A stretch of DNA of 64,000 nt from Shewanella sp. UCD-KL12 (lineage in GTDB: Bacteria > Pseudomonadota > Gammaproteobacteria > Enterobacterales > Shewanellaceae): positions 826,882 to 890,881 of the forward strand of contig NZ_MPHJ01000001.1 of the NCBI RefSeq assembly GCF_001957125.1, in the 5' to 3' direction. Every line of letters begins with the position of its first letter. Within the stretch, counting starts at the first letter, position 1. Position numbers and translations under genes: made by a program. Shown here one piece after another: positions 26,356 through 35,144 of this stretch. Below the pieces are notes generated by a model, which was not told the origin of the DNA, did no database searches, and saw only the letters and a program-made list of their open reading frames with translations.

Positions 26356-27537
26356 CTAAGCGGCCTCTTGCTGTGCTTTTAGGTACTCTTTGCGATACTG
26401 GGTTGGCGTCAGCCCCAGCGTTTTTTTAAAGAAGGTGTTGAAGGTTGCTTTAGAGTTAAACCCTGATTGCTCCATAATTTTTAACATCGTTTCTTTGCTA
26501 TTTTCGCTCATCTCTAGCAGTTGTTTACTCTCTTCGACACGGTAGCTATTGATGAATTCAAAGAAGTTTTTTTCAAAATCTCGATTAATCACTTGTGACA
26601 AATAGCGCGGTGGAATTCCTAATTGGTTTGCTAGGTTCTCTAGCGTCAATAGGTGATTTAGGTAGGGCTTTTGAGTTTTCATAAAGGCCAATATTTTGTC
26701 GATAATCTCATGATCTAAAGGGGCTTTTTCAACTTTTGTACTCGCTTGCTCTCTGGGGTGCTCAATTCCCTTAAAGACGCTTGAATGCCTAAGGCTGAAG
26801 AAGATAAGCACACTGATCAGCAGCAGAACTGTGTAGTTTGAGATAAGCCCTAATACTTCATAATTGATGATAAGGTCGAACTCGAAAGAAGAGAACATGG
26901 CAAGTGAAACGAATATTGCATCGGTGCGAATAAAGAGAAATCCAATCACTAATATTTTAAGCCAAGTAAGTGAAACGGTTTCGATATCGGCAAAACAGTC
27001 TTTGATTTTCTTTTGATAGCGTTGCAGCTCTATTAAGCACAGTATTCCACAGAATAACCTAAAGCACTCCCTAAACAGGCCTATAAAACGCGATTGCATG
27101 GGCTCGTCAGCTGGATGGAAATTGTTAAGGCTGGCGACTTTTGTGGCGCTATCTAGCAGGTACCAAGTGTTAATCTCGTAGGTTATATAAATAAGCAAAG
27201 GGGCAAAAAGTAAAAAATCATACTTTTTAAAAACAAACTCTTTGTAAATTAAGGAGCGAACATAAAACAGTAACAGTACAGCTTCGAGCCAATAAGCATA
27301 GCCGAACACCTTAAACATATTGGGAGATACATTGATAATATATCCCCTAAATGCCTCGCCATAATTGATTAAGGTGTCGAGAGGAATCGCTGCATATGAC
27401 AGCAGAAAAAGAGCCAGCAAAACATTGTTGTGTTTATTGCCTTTTTTAAAACTCAGCAGGAAAAAAGCAAATAACACACACTGATAAATAGTGATAATAA
27501 GCACGATATCGTGAGTATTAAACAGCACTGTTTTCAT
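26356..27537 (-). CDS. AraC-family regulator with membrane-embedded N-terminal domain
   Basis: About 393 residues. ATG at 27537 has GGGA six bases before it and is chosen over TTG at 27549. The first ~240 residues hold six to seven hydrophobic helices (DIVLIITIYQCVLFAFFLL, ALFLLSYAAIPL, AVLLLFYVRSLIY and others). The last ~100 form a typical AraC double helix-turn-helix (LENLANQLGIPPRYLSQVIN..., then MEQSGFNSKATFNTFFKKTLGLTPTQYRKEY). It presumably senses a signal at the inner membrane and acts on DNA there. Its neighbours, a GH3 glycosidase and a sugar isomerase, suggest control of sugar use (inference). Confidence 0.9.
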   Translation of the reverse strand: MKTVLFNTHDIVLIITIYQCVLFAFFLLSFKKGNKHNNVLLALFLLSYAAIPLDTLINYGEAFRGYIINVSPNMFKVFGYAYWLEAVLLLFYVRSLIYKEFVFKKYDFLLFAPLLIYITYEINTWYLLDSATKVASLNNFHPADEPMQSRFIGLFRECFRLFCGILCLIELQRYQKKIKDCFADIETVSLTWLKILVIGFLFIRTDAIFVSLAMFSSFEFDLIINYEVLGLISNYTVLLLISVLIFFSLRHSSVFKGIEHPREQASTKVEKAPLDHEIIDKILAFMKTQKPYLNHLLTLENLANQLGIPPRYLSQVINRDFEKNFFEFINSYRVEESKQLLEMSENSKETMLKIMEQSGFNSKATFNTFFKKTLGLTPTQYRKEYLKAQQEAA

Positions 27538-27617
27538 ATCATTTCCCAAACTTTAATTATTATTTTTAGCGGGTATGGCGTAAATTTTATACTAACGCGA
27601 ATTGTTGAACTTGTCAG

Positions 27618-27631
27618 TGGTAGCGCTTACA
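27618..27631. promoter_or_regulatory. LacI-family-type operator before the sugar isomerase gene
   Basis: TGGTAGCGCTTACA has the central AGCGCT and outer TG...CA pattern of LacI/PurR/CcpA-type sites and matches its own complement at 10 of 14 positions. It lies about 100 bp before the start at 27730 and 80 bp before the AraC start. No LacI gene lies in this window. Confidence 0.5.
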
Positions 27632-27729
27632 TTTGTTTGTGGTTTTTATTATTCCATGAATGGCCACTAACAATAATTTTTTATATCAAGTGCTTGAAAT
27701 CTAAAGCGCAGAGGCTCTAAGGAGATAGT

Positions 27730-28530
27730 TTGAGTGTATTACCTAAGGTAGGCATCCAGCTTTGCTCTGTTAAAAATGAGCTGAGAGAAGATGTAGTACA
27801 AACATTAACCTTACTGAGTCAAATGGGGTTTGCTGGGGTTGAGTTTGCGGGTGAGTTTGGTCAGTTTACTGATGATCCTAAGGGGCTAAAATGCTTACTC
27901 GACTCCTTAGGGCTTGAGCCTTGTGGCGCCCATATTCAGCTGAGTCAATTCACCGATAACTGCATAGAACAACAGCTGAACTTCTATCGAGCGCTCGGCA
28001 TAAAGCTATTGATTGTTGCATGGGATGAGCGGGCTTGGAGCGATGCAAACTTGTACGAGCTGATTGCCGAGTTAAATCAATTACACTCTCGCCTTGTTGT
28101 TTGTGGTTTTCAGTTAGGTTTTCATAATCACCAACATGAATTTGACCAATTTCAGCAAACCACATTTTGGGATGTGATAGCTCTATCGACTCCCCATGAT
28201 TTTGTCATGCAGATGGATGTGGGCTGGTTAGCTTATGCAGGTAAAAATCCTCTCGAGTATGTTGAGCGCTATCCTGGCCGTACGTGGTCAACCCACTATA
28301 AAGCAAAAATGAGCCAAAGCGTGTCGGCCAGTGGGCTTTTATCATTGCTAGATGAAGACTCTGACTGTTGGTTAAAATTACTGAGCGCCAATATTAACGT
28401 CGGCGGTACGCAGTGGGTTGTGATTGAGCACAATGAATGCCAAGCAGAGGGATTAGTCTATGATGATATAGGCCAGGCTAAAGCTCAGTTAGATAAGCTG
28501 ATGAGAGCGTTCAGTGCTGAAAAATGCTAA
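27730..28530 (+). CDS. Sugar phosphate isomerase/epimerase-like TIM-barrel protein (AP endonuclease 2 family)
   Basis: A 266-residue protein of the xylose-isomerase-like TIM-barrel superfamily. Typical pieces are VGIQLCSVKNEL at the first strand, MGFAGVEFAGEFG, CGAHIQLSQF, LGFHNHQHEF with metal-binding His and Glu, FVMQMDVGWLAYAGKNPLEYVERY and VVIEHNE at the last strand. Members act on sugars such as inosose or ketohexoses; the substrate here is unknown. The start is TTG with a strong GGAG site five bases before it. It is divergent from the AraC gene and has a LacI-type site in its promoter region. Confidence 0.85.
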   Translation: MSVLPKVGIQLCSVKNELREDVVQTLTLLSQMGFAGVEFAGEFGQFTDDPKGLKCLLDSLGLEPCGAHIQLSQFTDNCIEQQLNFYRALGIKLLIVAWDERAWSDANLYELIAELNQLHSRLVVCGFQLGFHNHQHEFDQFQQTTFWDVIALSTPHDFVMQMDVGWLAYAGKNPLEYVERYPGRTWSTHYKAKMSQSVSASGLLSLLDEDSDCWLKLLSANINVGGTQWVVIEHNECQAEGLVYDDIGQAKAQLDKLMRAFSAEKC

Positions 28531-28620
28531 GGTTTTCTGTTAACACCTATAATCATACTATATGGCTTATTTTATGGTTTTTGCTATGACTTTTTCACCT
28601 TTGATTTGTTGTTTGTGCCT

Positions 28621-29397
28621 ATGAGATTAAATCACTTAGTGAAGGCAATGATGGGGTTGCTGCTTTCACTCTCATTATCAACGAATGCTGAGACACTCAC
28701 TATTGCTTCTAGTGAGGGGCCACCCCATACCATAGATGATATTCACCATGGTATCGACTTAGACATTGTTGAAGCAGTGCTTATGCGCCTTGGCTATGAC
28801 GTAGATTACCAATTTATGGGGCTCAAGCGAGCACAACGTGAATTGAAGATGGGCCATGTTGATGTTACTGCGCCTACCTTTATGCAATCTGATATTGAGG
28901 GCAGTTATACCTCTGATCCAATAGTTCAATATCAGCCTATGGTGTTTTCTTTGAAATCGAGAAAACTGACGCCAGCATCAATCCTTGAGTTGCAAGGTCA
29001 TAGCCTGGTCACATTTCAAGGTGCGCCGGGTTACTTTGGTGCAGACTTCGTGAAGCTAGCCAAAGGCAAGCAATATATGGAGATAACAGATATGGCTGCA
29101 ATTCCTGAGTTGTTAGCCAAAGCTAGGTATGACTTTGCGGTACTCGATAAATATATTTTCTATTACTTTTATCGGCTCAATGATAAAAATCGAGATGTCA
29201 GTATTTTTACAGAACATAGGCTGATCCCTGCCGTCGCCGCAAGTGCATCCTTTCATGATGCGGGGATCAGAGATGCGTTTAATAATGAGCTACCAGACTT
29301 TTTAAACAGTGAAGAGTGCAAGCTGATATTTGAGCGGTACTTAGGTTCTGCACTGTTGAGTTTGGAGCCGACTAGGCAAGAGTTGAGGTTTAATTAA
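28621..29397 (+). CDS. Periplasmic solute-binding protein, family 3 (amino-acid type)
   Basis: About 258 residues. ATG at 28621 gives a good signal peptide (MMGLLLSLSLSTNA, cleavage before ETLTIAS); an in-frame TTG at 28606 is also possible. The fold pattern fits SBP_bac_3: GIDLDIVEAVLMRLGYDVDYQFMGLKRAQRELKMGHVDVTAPTF is the N-lobe with the helix that binds the ligand. No permease or ATPase gene lies nearby, so it may be an orphan binding protein or a sensor of the type common in Alteromonadales rather than an ABC transporter subunit. Ligand unknown. Confidence 0.82.
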   Translation: MRLNHLVKAMMGLLLSLSLSTNAETLTIASSEGPPHTIDDIHHGIDLDIVEAVLMRLGYDVDYQFMGLKRAQRELKMGHVDVTAPTFMQSDIEGSYTSDPIVQYQPMVFSLKSRKLTPASILELQGHSLVTFQGAPGYFGADFVKLAKGKQYMEITDMAAIPELLAKARYDFAVLDKYIFYYFYRLNDKNRDVSIFTEHRLIPAVAASASFHDAGIRDAFNNELPDFLNSEECKLIFERYLGSALLSLEPTRQELRFN

Positions 29398-29451
29398 GAG
29401 CGAATAGGTATTTTTGATAATGAATACTTCTTGACTTGATACCAATTGCTA

Positions 29452-29898
29452 TTAGTTTAACCGGCTAACTCTACGGTTAGCCTTTATCGCGCACTGACAT
29501 CGCCCCGCTTTAAGTGCAGGACATGCATTACAAGGTTGAGACTTTAAAGGTTGGAGCTCTGAAACGATCAGCTTCTCCCGAGGAGATTTTAGTGACGTAG
29601 GGATAGCGAGTTGTGCGTTGCTGTCACTTAATGCTGAGGTAGTCGCTGTTTTTCCAGCGTGATGATGCTGGTTATCTGACGTTTGGTTAAGCTCAAAGCT
29701 GGCGAGCTTTAATTGATACTTTTGAATTTTTCCTTGGTACTTAACCTGTTTACTGACGCGTTTGGATAGCTTTGCTAGGTTGGGCAGTTCAGTGATCATC
29801 TTCAGCTGATTTAGCTGTAGCTTTTTTTTAGCTTTTGCTAATTTGTAAGCATACTTTAGCTGCTGCTTACTTAAAGTATGATCAGTATCCGGATGCAT
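29452..29898 (-). CDS. Unknown basic protein with C-terminal four-Cys motif, behind a Fur box
   Basis: I do not recognise a family. The frame is open to 29952, but ATG at 29898 (148 residues) is preferred because the Fur box and probable promoter overlap the upstream extension. Residues ~10-75 are rich in Lys, Gln and Leu and probably helical or coiled (LSKQQLKYAYKLAKAKKKLQ). A variable, Ser/Thr/His-rich linker follows. The C-terminal 40 residues hold CNACPALKAGRCQC, a C-x2-C-x7-C-x-C cluster suited to iron, zinc or an Fe-S cluster. There is no signal peptide. The YgjP-type gene lies upstream on the same strand. A role in iron handling is inference from the Fur box and the cysteines. Confidence 0.7.
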   Translation of the reverse strand: MHPDTDHTLSKQQLKYAYKLAKAKKKLQLNQLKMITELPNLAKLSKRVSKQVKYQGKIQKYQLKLASFELNQTSDNQHHHAGKTATTSALSDSNAQLAIPTSLKSPREKLIVSELQPLKSQPCNACPALKAGRCQCAIKANRRVSRLN

Positions 29899-29934
29899 CG
29901 AGGCGACCAATTCAAAGAGTAAAACCTGATTATA

Positions 29935-29953
29935 AATAACAATCATTATCAAT
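29935..29953. promoter_or_regulatory. Fur box before the four-Cys protein gene
   Basis: On the minus strand TGATAATGATTGTTA (complement of 29937-29951) matches the 7-1-7 Fur consensus TGATAATnATTATCA at 12 of the 14 defined positions. It lies about 40-55 bp before the chosen ATG at 29898, where a promoter is expected. Confidence 0.65.
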
Positions 29954-29981
29954 CAAGTTATTTTTTCAATTGTTATCTCAG

Positions 29982-30491
29982 TTACCACTGCATATCGACA
30001 CCGCTATCTACTAAGGTCAGTAACAGTCTGAGGTCAAACTCTAGTTGGTGATAGTCGCCCTCCATATGACAGCACAGCTGGTAAAATGCTTTGTTGTGAT
30101 CTTTCTCTTTTAAATGTGCCAGTTCATGCACGACTACCATGCGTAGCAGGGCTTCTGGCACCCGCTTCAAACGAGACGATATTCTTATCTCATTTTTGGC
30201 TTTTGTCTTTCGACCTTGAGCTCTAGAGACAAAAGAGTGCAAACCGAGCGCTTGATGAGTTAACGATATTTTGTCGTCGTACTGTATCTTGGCAAGGGGC
30301 TGAGATTTACGCAGATAACGATTTTTTAAGCTCATCGTATAATCGTAAAGCGCTTTGTCGGTTCGAATATCATGGACTTTAGGATGACGGTTCAACAACA
30401 CGGTTTTGAGCTTACCGCTTTTTAGCAGTGCTGAAACTTGCTCCTGAACGGCCGGGGGATAACCATTGAGATATTTAAGCTGATTTTCCAT
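29982..30491 (-). CDS. YgjP-like zinc metallopeptidase domain protein
   Basis: A 169-residue cytoplasmic protein of the YgjP/DUF45 (WLM/SprT-related) group. The HELAHLKEKDHNKAFYQL segment contains the HExxH zinc site plus the third-ligand His region, as in this family. Upstream pieces (SLTHQALGLHSFVSRAQGRKTKAKNEIRIS) fit the domain's beta-sheet. Its substrate is unknown. It lies on the minus strand between DUF3010 and the four-Cys gene and is separated from DUF3010 by a terminator. Confidence 0.85.
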   Translation of the reverse strand: MENQLKYLNGYPPAVQEQVSALLKSGKLKTVLLNRHPKVHDIRTDKALYDYTMSLKNRYLRKSQPLAKIQYDDKISLTHQALGLHSFVSRAQGRKTKAKNEIRISSRLKRVPEALLRMVVVHELAHLKEKDHNKAFYQLCCHMEGDYHQLEFDLRLLLTLVDSGVDMQW

Positions 30492-30524
30492 TAGCTTACC
30501 CTAGACTCATTTATAGAAGATAAT

Positions 30525-30550
30525 AAAAAAGAGGGCGCTAGGCCCTCTTC
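30525..30550 (-). terminator. Rho-independent terminator after the DUF3010 gene
   Basis: On the minus strand GAAGAGGGC and GCCCTCTT form the stem (5-nt loop), followed by a T-run (TTTTTTATTA). It lies about 20 bp after the DUF3010 stop and before the YgjP-type gene. Confidence 0.85.
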
Positions 30551-30568
30551 ATATTGAGTGTTACAGCG

Positions 30569-31039
30569 TTAGCTATCTGATTCGGAATCAGTCTTGTCAC
30601 TGCCCCAAACATTAAAGATATGCTGGTTATGGTATGCATAAGCTGCTTCGAAAGCTGGTTGCTGGAAACGCTTCAGACCAAGTCCCTCAAAATCAACCTG
30701 TGGCGGATTACGCTTGAGGCGCTCCTTTACCGTAACAGGAGAGATTAAGATAACTGGCATATCAAGCAGTTGAATTGCCGCTTCTGCTTTGAAGCTGGTA
30801 GCACTGCCGGCAAGCTTACCTTTTTGCTCACGTGAGATAATGACAACTTTATCGACTGAGTAGTCTTCCATTAGCTTCTTAAATGCGAATTGGAAGTCAC
30901 GAATAGATTCAGTTGTCTCTGAGTGCGAAATAATAAATGACTGTTGACGGCAATCAGGCACGTTGTATGTTTCGCCTTCATAGCTCAACAAGCTAATTAC
31001 CGCTTCACCGCCTTTTAACTCTACACCACAAACTTTCAT
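30569..31039 (-). CDS. DUF3010 family protein
   Basis: A 156-residue protein of DUF3010, a family restricted to gammaproteobacteria with no known function. It starts MKVCGVELKGGEAVISLL, has a central VDKVVIISREQKGKLAGSATSFKAEAAIQLL region and ends in an acidic Ser/Asp tail. The fold pattern (alternating strands, with a conserved GxxAGSATSFKxEAAIQ) could be RNase H-like, but that is a guess. Monocistronic: terminator downstream and 100 bp to the helicase gene upstream. Confidence 0.8.
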   Translation of the reverse strand: MKVCGVELKGGEAVISLLSYEGETYNVPDCRQQSFIISHSETTESIRDFQFAFKKLMEDYSVDKVVIISREQKGKLAGSATSFKAEAAIQLLDMPVILISPVTVKERLKRNPPQVDFEGLGLKRFQQPAFEAAYAYHNQHIFNVWGSDKTDSESDS

Positions 31040-31106
31040 GTTAACCCTTTAAAATTGTTGGTCACGCTAGTCAACGCTAGCAAGTAACCGGAAATTGATA
31101 TTACAG

Positions 31107-31125
31107 CCGCTAATCGCTTTAGCGG
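31107..31125 (-). terminator. Stem-loop after the DEAD-box helicase gene
   Basis: Minus-strand stem CCGCTAAA...TTAGCGG, 4-nt loop, about 18 bp after the helicase stop. No T-run follows, so it is a weak candidate terminator. Confidence 0.4.
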
Positions 31126-31142
31126 CGGTGGAACTATTCTGT

Positions 31143-32510
31143 TTACTCAGGTGTTTCCTGAAGCTTAGACTTTGGTTTTCTTAGCATTGGCGCATCACCG
31201 ACATCAACACCAGTGATAAAACGCTTATCTAACTGCTTAGGTTTAGCCTTAGCTTTGCTCTTGGCCTTAGTTGCAACACCTTTCTTAGCAGTGCTTTTTG
31301 TTCTCTTCTTGGTTTTTGGCTTATCTTTTAAACCTGAGAACTTAGCTGCTAATCCATCGATAGTGCTAAGGTCAAATTTCTTTTTAAGAAACAGCTGAAC
31401 TTGTTTAAAGCTAACCCAGTCTTTTGGCCCTACCAATGAAATCGCATCACCTTTTGCGCCAGCACGACCCGTTCGTCCAATTCGGTGGACATATTCTTCA
31501 GCAAATTTTGGCATGTCGAAGTTAATCACCAAGGAGACGTTCAGCAGATCTAAGCCACGAGAAGCGACGTCAGTGGTAACTAAGATCTTTTGCAAGCCAC
31601 GACTAAACTGATCCATGATCTGGTTACGAGCACTTTGATTAAGGTTACCGCTTAATGAAGCGGTGTTGTATCCCGCTTGTGAAAGCTTAGCTGCTAAACG
31701 GTCTGTATCTTCACGTGTTGCAGTAAAGATGATGATCTGTTTATGGGGCTCACTTTCTAAGATGCGACTAAGCAAGGCTTCTTTATGATCTAGATGGTCA
31801 GCAAGGTAAATTCGTTGGGTAATATCTAAGTTTTCGATATTACCTGCACCAATGGCGACATGCTCCGGTGAGTTGAGTAGCTCAGCAGCAATCTCATTGA
31901 TCTCGCCATGATCTAAAGTCGCTGAAAACATCAAGGTTTGGCGACGCTTATGATCAGCTGCATTGTTAATGGCTTTCAATTGGTCGGCAAAGCCTAGATC
32001 TAGCATACGGTCAGCTTCATCTAAAATAAGCAGCTCAAGACCATTAAGGTGCAAGTGATGCTGTTTGAGATGATCGGCTAAGCGCCCAGGTGTCGCGACA
32101 ACAAAATGAGGGTCACGAGCCAAAGATTTAGCTTGGTCATTGAAGTTTTCACCACCCAATATCTTAATTGCTTTATATTGAGTATTGGCAACTAATAGAC
32201 GCAATTGGCTATATACCTGGTTGGCCAGTTCTCGCGTTGGTAGCAAGATCAATACTCTCGGGTCTCGCTTACTTAATGCTCTGGTTGAGATGATTCTCTG
32301 CATTGCCGGCAACAAAAACGCTAAGGTCTTGCCTGAGCCTGTTTTTGATGACGCCATCAGGTCTTTTCCTGACAAACCGACTGGTATAGCCTGTTGTTGG
32401 ATCTCTGTAGGCGTTTCTATGCCCATATGATCTAAAGTATCTAACAGACGTTTATCCAGTGAAAAATCGGTAAATTGCAAAGGTGTGCTCCAAATTTGAT
32501 TCGACTGCAT
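31143..32510 (-). CDS. DEAD-box ATP-dependent RNA helicase, SrmB/RhlE-like
   Basis: A 455-residue RNA helicase with all core motifs: Q motif around FTDFSLDKRLLDTLDHMGIETPTEIQ, Walker A SSKTGSGKT, PTRELA, TPGR, DEAD in LILDEADRML, SAT in MFSATLD, and the second RecA domain with TDVASRGLD and HRIGRTGRAG. The C-terminal ~80 residues are a basic Lys/Ala-rich tail (repeats of KAKSKAKAK type) that should bind RNA non-specifically. Such proteins help ribosome assembly or mRNA decay at low temperature. Which E. coli helicase is its orthologue cannot be fixed by eye. No partners in an operon. Confidence 0.92.
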   Translation of the reverse strand: MQSNQIWSTPLQFTDFSLDKRLLDTLDHMGIETPTEIQQQAIPVGLSGKDLMASSKTGSGKTLAFLLPAMQRIISTRALSKRDPRVLILLPTRELANQVYSQLRLLVANTQYKAIKILGGENFNDQAKSLARDPHFVVATPGRLADHLKQHHLHLNGLELLILDEADRMLDLGFADQLKAINNAADHKRRQTLMFSATLDHGEINEIAAELLNSPEHVAIGAGNIENLDITQRIYLADHLDHKEALLSRILESEPHKQIIIFTATREDTDRLAAKLSQAGYNTASLSGNLNQSARNQIMDQFSRGLQKILVTTDVASRGLDLLNVSLVINFDMPKFAEEYVHRIGRTGRAGAKGDAISLVGPKDWVSFKQVQLFLKKKFDLSTIDGLAAKFSGLKDKPKTKKRTKSTAKKGVATKAKSKAKAKPKQLDKRFITGVDVGDAPMLRKPKSKLQETPE

Positions 32511-32800
32511 ATTATAACCTGACTTTGGGGGATTGAGCTATAACCATCAGCAACTCGATGTCGATCTGGTCATTAGAACCGCATAACTCTCTGATTAGAT
32601 AGTGGGCTTATCTTTGAGTTGTGGACTGACAGTCAGTTAATTGAAAGTTAAATAGTGATTTTTCTAGCTTGTGAATAGAATTTCTTTGTTATTTTCATGG
32701 CTTACACATAAAATCACTGCAGTATTCCCTCTTTCTTTGTACGTGAACAATTTTGTATAAAGAGATGAGAAAGATAATGGATTAGATAAAGGATTAGATA

Positions 32801-33877
32801 ATGTATTTCCATAAGCGCGTTCGCTCTTTACTCAAATGTTCATTGATAACTTTTTTGGCCAGCTCTTCTCTCTTTGCTATGGCAGCTGAATCTGAATCGG
32901 TTGAGCAAAATGATACGTCCGAGCTCAGCCAGAATGATGATAATTTCTTTTACCTTGGTGCCAAGGGCGGCTGGGTTAAATATCAAAACGCCTGTGAAGC
33001 TCAGGCGATAGACTGTGATGCTAATGACGGTGCTTGGGGTGGATTTGTTGGGTATCAATTTCATCGGAATTGGGGCATAGAAGCTGGCTATAATGACTTT
33101 GGTCAAGCCGTTGCTAACTATCCTGAAAGTGGACTGGTCAATGAATATACCGGGACAATGAAGGGGTGGGAGTTTTCCTTAAAAGGCAACTTGCCCTTAA
33201 CTGAAAACCTAGATCTGTTTGGTAAAGCCGGCACACTTAAATGGGATGGCGATAACAGAGGGCCGTATTCATACAAGAGTGATGATGACTGGGCGCCAAT
33301 GGTTGGTGTTGGCCTTGAATATAAGCTAACGCCTTCTTGGGTTGCGCGAATCGAGTACCAATACTTTGATTCAGTAGGCAGCGATCAATTAGGTGGCAGC
33401 AATATTCACTTTACCAGCTTGGGTCTAAGCTATCGGTTTGGGCAAGCACCGGCTAAAAAAGCGGTAGAGGCGCCAGTAAAGCAGGTGGAGCCGACGCCTG
33501 TTATCATGCCGCCTAAGCCGCAAATTTTACCTAAAATCACTCAGGTCGTTCATTTTGACTTTGATAGCACAGTCCTCTTGCAGACTCATACCTTAGTTAA
33601 GGTGGCTGAAAGATTAATGAACTATCCGAATGCTCACGTTACCCTTCAGGGTTACACTGACTCAGTTGGCGCTTCGCAATACAACATGAAGTTGTCTATG
33701 AGGCGTGCGCAATCTGTAGCGACCTACTTGAAAGAGTTGGGTGTCGATGCTTCTCAGATCACTGTTGAAGCACTAGGCGAAGCTCACCCTGAAGTTGATA
33801 ATGATTCAGAAGAGCATCGAGCGAATAATCGCCGTGTGTATTTAACCTTGCCTGCACTCAATATTAAGCAAAAGTAA
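32801..33877 (+). CDS. OmpA-family outer-membrane protein
   Basis: A 358-residue porin-like protein. Signal peptide (core LITFLASSSLFAMAA), then an eight-stranded barrel (~45-215) of OmpA type with FYLGAKGGWVKYQ at the first strand and FTSLGLSYRFG at the last. A Pro/Lys/Val-rich linker (APVKQVEPTPVIMPPKP) follows, then the peptidoglycan-binding OmpA-C domain (~245-355) with VHFDFDSTVL, LQGYTDSVGASQYNMKLSMRRAQSV and NRRVYL, including the conserved Asp and Arg that bind mDAP. It links the outer membrane to the cell wall. Two Cys in the first extracellular loop (NACEAQAIDCDAN) may form a disulfide. Confidence 0.93.
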   Translation: MYFHKRVRSLLKCSLITFLASSSLFAMAAESESVEQNDTSELSQNDDNFFYLGAKGGWVKYQNACEAQAIDCDANDGAWGGFVGYQFHRNWGIEAGYNDFGQAVANYPESGLVNEYTGTMKGWEFSLKGNLPLTENLDLFGKAGTLKWDGDNRGPYSYKSDDDWAPMVGVGLEYKLTPSWVARIEYQYFDSVGSDQLGGSNIHFTSLGLSYRFGQAPAKKAVEAPVKQVEPTPVIMPPKPQILPKITQVVHFDFDSTVLLQTHTLVKVAERLMNYPNAHVTLQGYTDSVGASQYNMKLSMRRAQSVATYLKELGVDASQITVEALGEAHPEVDNDSEEHRANNRRVYLTLPALNIKQK

Positions 33878-34047
33878 TAGGCTTTTGATGAGTCAGCTGT
33901 GTTTATAAGGCAAGTTACTGGCTCAGCTTGCTTTAGCATCAATGATTGCAACAGGTGCAATAGAGGCCTAACTTGTCAGTGACTCTTTATTAGAGACATG
34001 CTCAGTGTGTAGCGTGGTGAGTTGGTTGTATTTATAAGGGGACTCAT

Positions 34048-34983
34048 GTGGCTCAAATTGGTTTAGCGCTAGGTAGCGGGGCGGCGAAAGGTTGGGCGCA
34101 TATCGGTGTGCTTAACGGCCTTGCTGAGATGGGGATCTACCCCGATAAAGTGTCTGGTTGTTCTATTGGCGCACTTGTTGGTGCAGCTTATGCGAATGAT
34201 CAGCTCGGCGATCTTGAAAGGTGGGTGAGGAGCTTCTCTAGCTGGGATGTATTGGGCCTAATGGATCTAAGTTGGCGAAAAGGCGGCTTAATAGGTGGTG
34301 ACAAGGTATTTGATGTTATTCAAAACCATATTGGCGATCTACAGATAGAGCAGCTGAAAAAGCCACTGATCGCCGTTGCAACCGATCTATATTCAGGCCA
34401 AGAGATCTGGTTTAAGGAGGGAGACCTTCGCCATGCTATCCGTGCATCTTGCTCTATGCCTGGCATATTGCCACCTGTGAAGGTGGGCGAACGTTGGCTT
34501 GTTGATGGTGCTGTGGTTAATCCTGTTCCAGTGTCTGTGAGCCGCGCGATGGAGGTCGACTTAGTGATTGCGGTTGATCTGAATGGGCAACGCCGAGGTC
34601 GTATGCAGGTATTGCCCGTCGATATGACCTGTAGCAAGCCGTCGGCAGAGGAGAGTGAGAAAGCACAGGAGCACCAAGACACAGGCTTTATGGATCTACT
34701 TGCCAGAGGACGAGATTATGTGAGTCACCTCAGTGACAAGTTCTCTTTAGGTAAGGAGTCTAATCCAGGCATGTTAGCTGTGATGTCACAGTCGATGGAT
34801 ATCTTAGAGCAGCGTCATAAGCGTGCAAGGTTGATGGGCGATCCCCCTGATATCTGTCTCGTCCCCGATCTTGGGGATATTGGCACCATGGAGTTTCACC
34901 GAGCAGAAGAGGCGATTAAAGCGGGCGAGTTAGCCGTAAAGCAATCTAGACATCAAATCGAAGCCATTTTAGGCGGTTATTAA
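34048..34983 (+). CDS. rssA: Patatin-like phospholipase, RssA-like
   Basis: A 311-residue lipid acyl hydrolase of the patatin family. The oxyanion loop GSGAAKGWAHIG, nucleophile Ser39 in GCSIGALVG and catalytic Asp153 in DGAVVNPVPVS form the Ser-Asp dyad. No signal peptide. The pattern and length match E. coli RssA (301 residues), whose physiological substrate is unknown. GTG start, with a strong AAGGGG site upstream. Its usual partner rssB is not adjacent. An inverted repeat (ATACACTTG/CAAGTGTAT, 34993-35030) lies just after the stop. Confidence 0.9.
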   Translation: MAQIGLALGSGAAKGWAHIGVLNGLAEMGIYPDKVSGCSIGALVGAAYANDQLGDLERWVRSFSSWDVLGLMDLSWRKGGLIGGDKVFDVIQNHIGDLQIEQLKKPLIAVATDLYSGQEIWFKEGDLRHAIRASCSMPGILPPVKVGERWLVDGAVVNPVPVSVSRAMEVDLVIAVDLNGQRRGRMQVLPVDMTCSKPSAEESEKAQEHQDTGFMDLLARGRDYVSHLSDKFSLGKESNPGMLAVMSQSMDILEQRHKRARLMGDPPDICLVPDLGDIGTMEFHRAEEAIKAGELAVKQSRHQIEAILGGY

Positions 34984-35144
34984 ACCAATCAAATACACTT
35001 GGGAGAGCAGTAGAGTTCTTTCAAGTGTATCGCTATCTTTAACGTTACTTTTCTCTAAGCTTCAATAAAACGTCACCCCACCTAATATCGGCACACTTCC
35101 TGCTTGTCACCTGTATATCTTTTAGAAATGTCGGTATTTTGACA

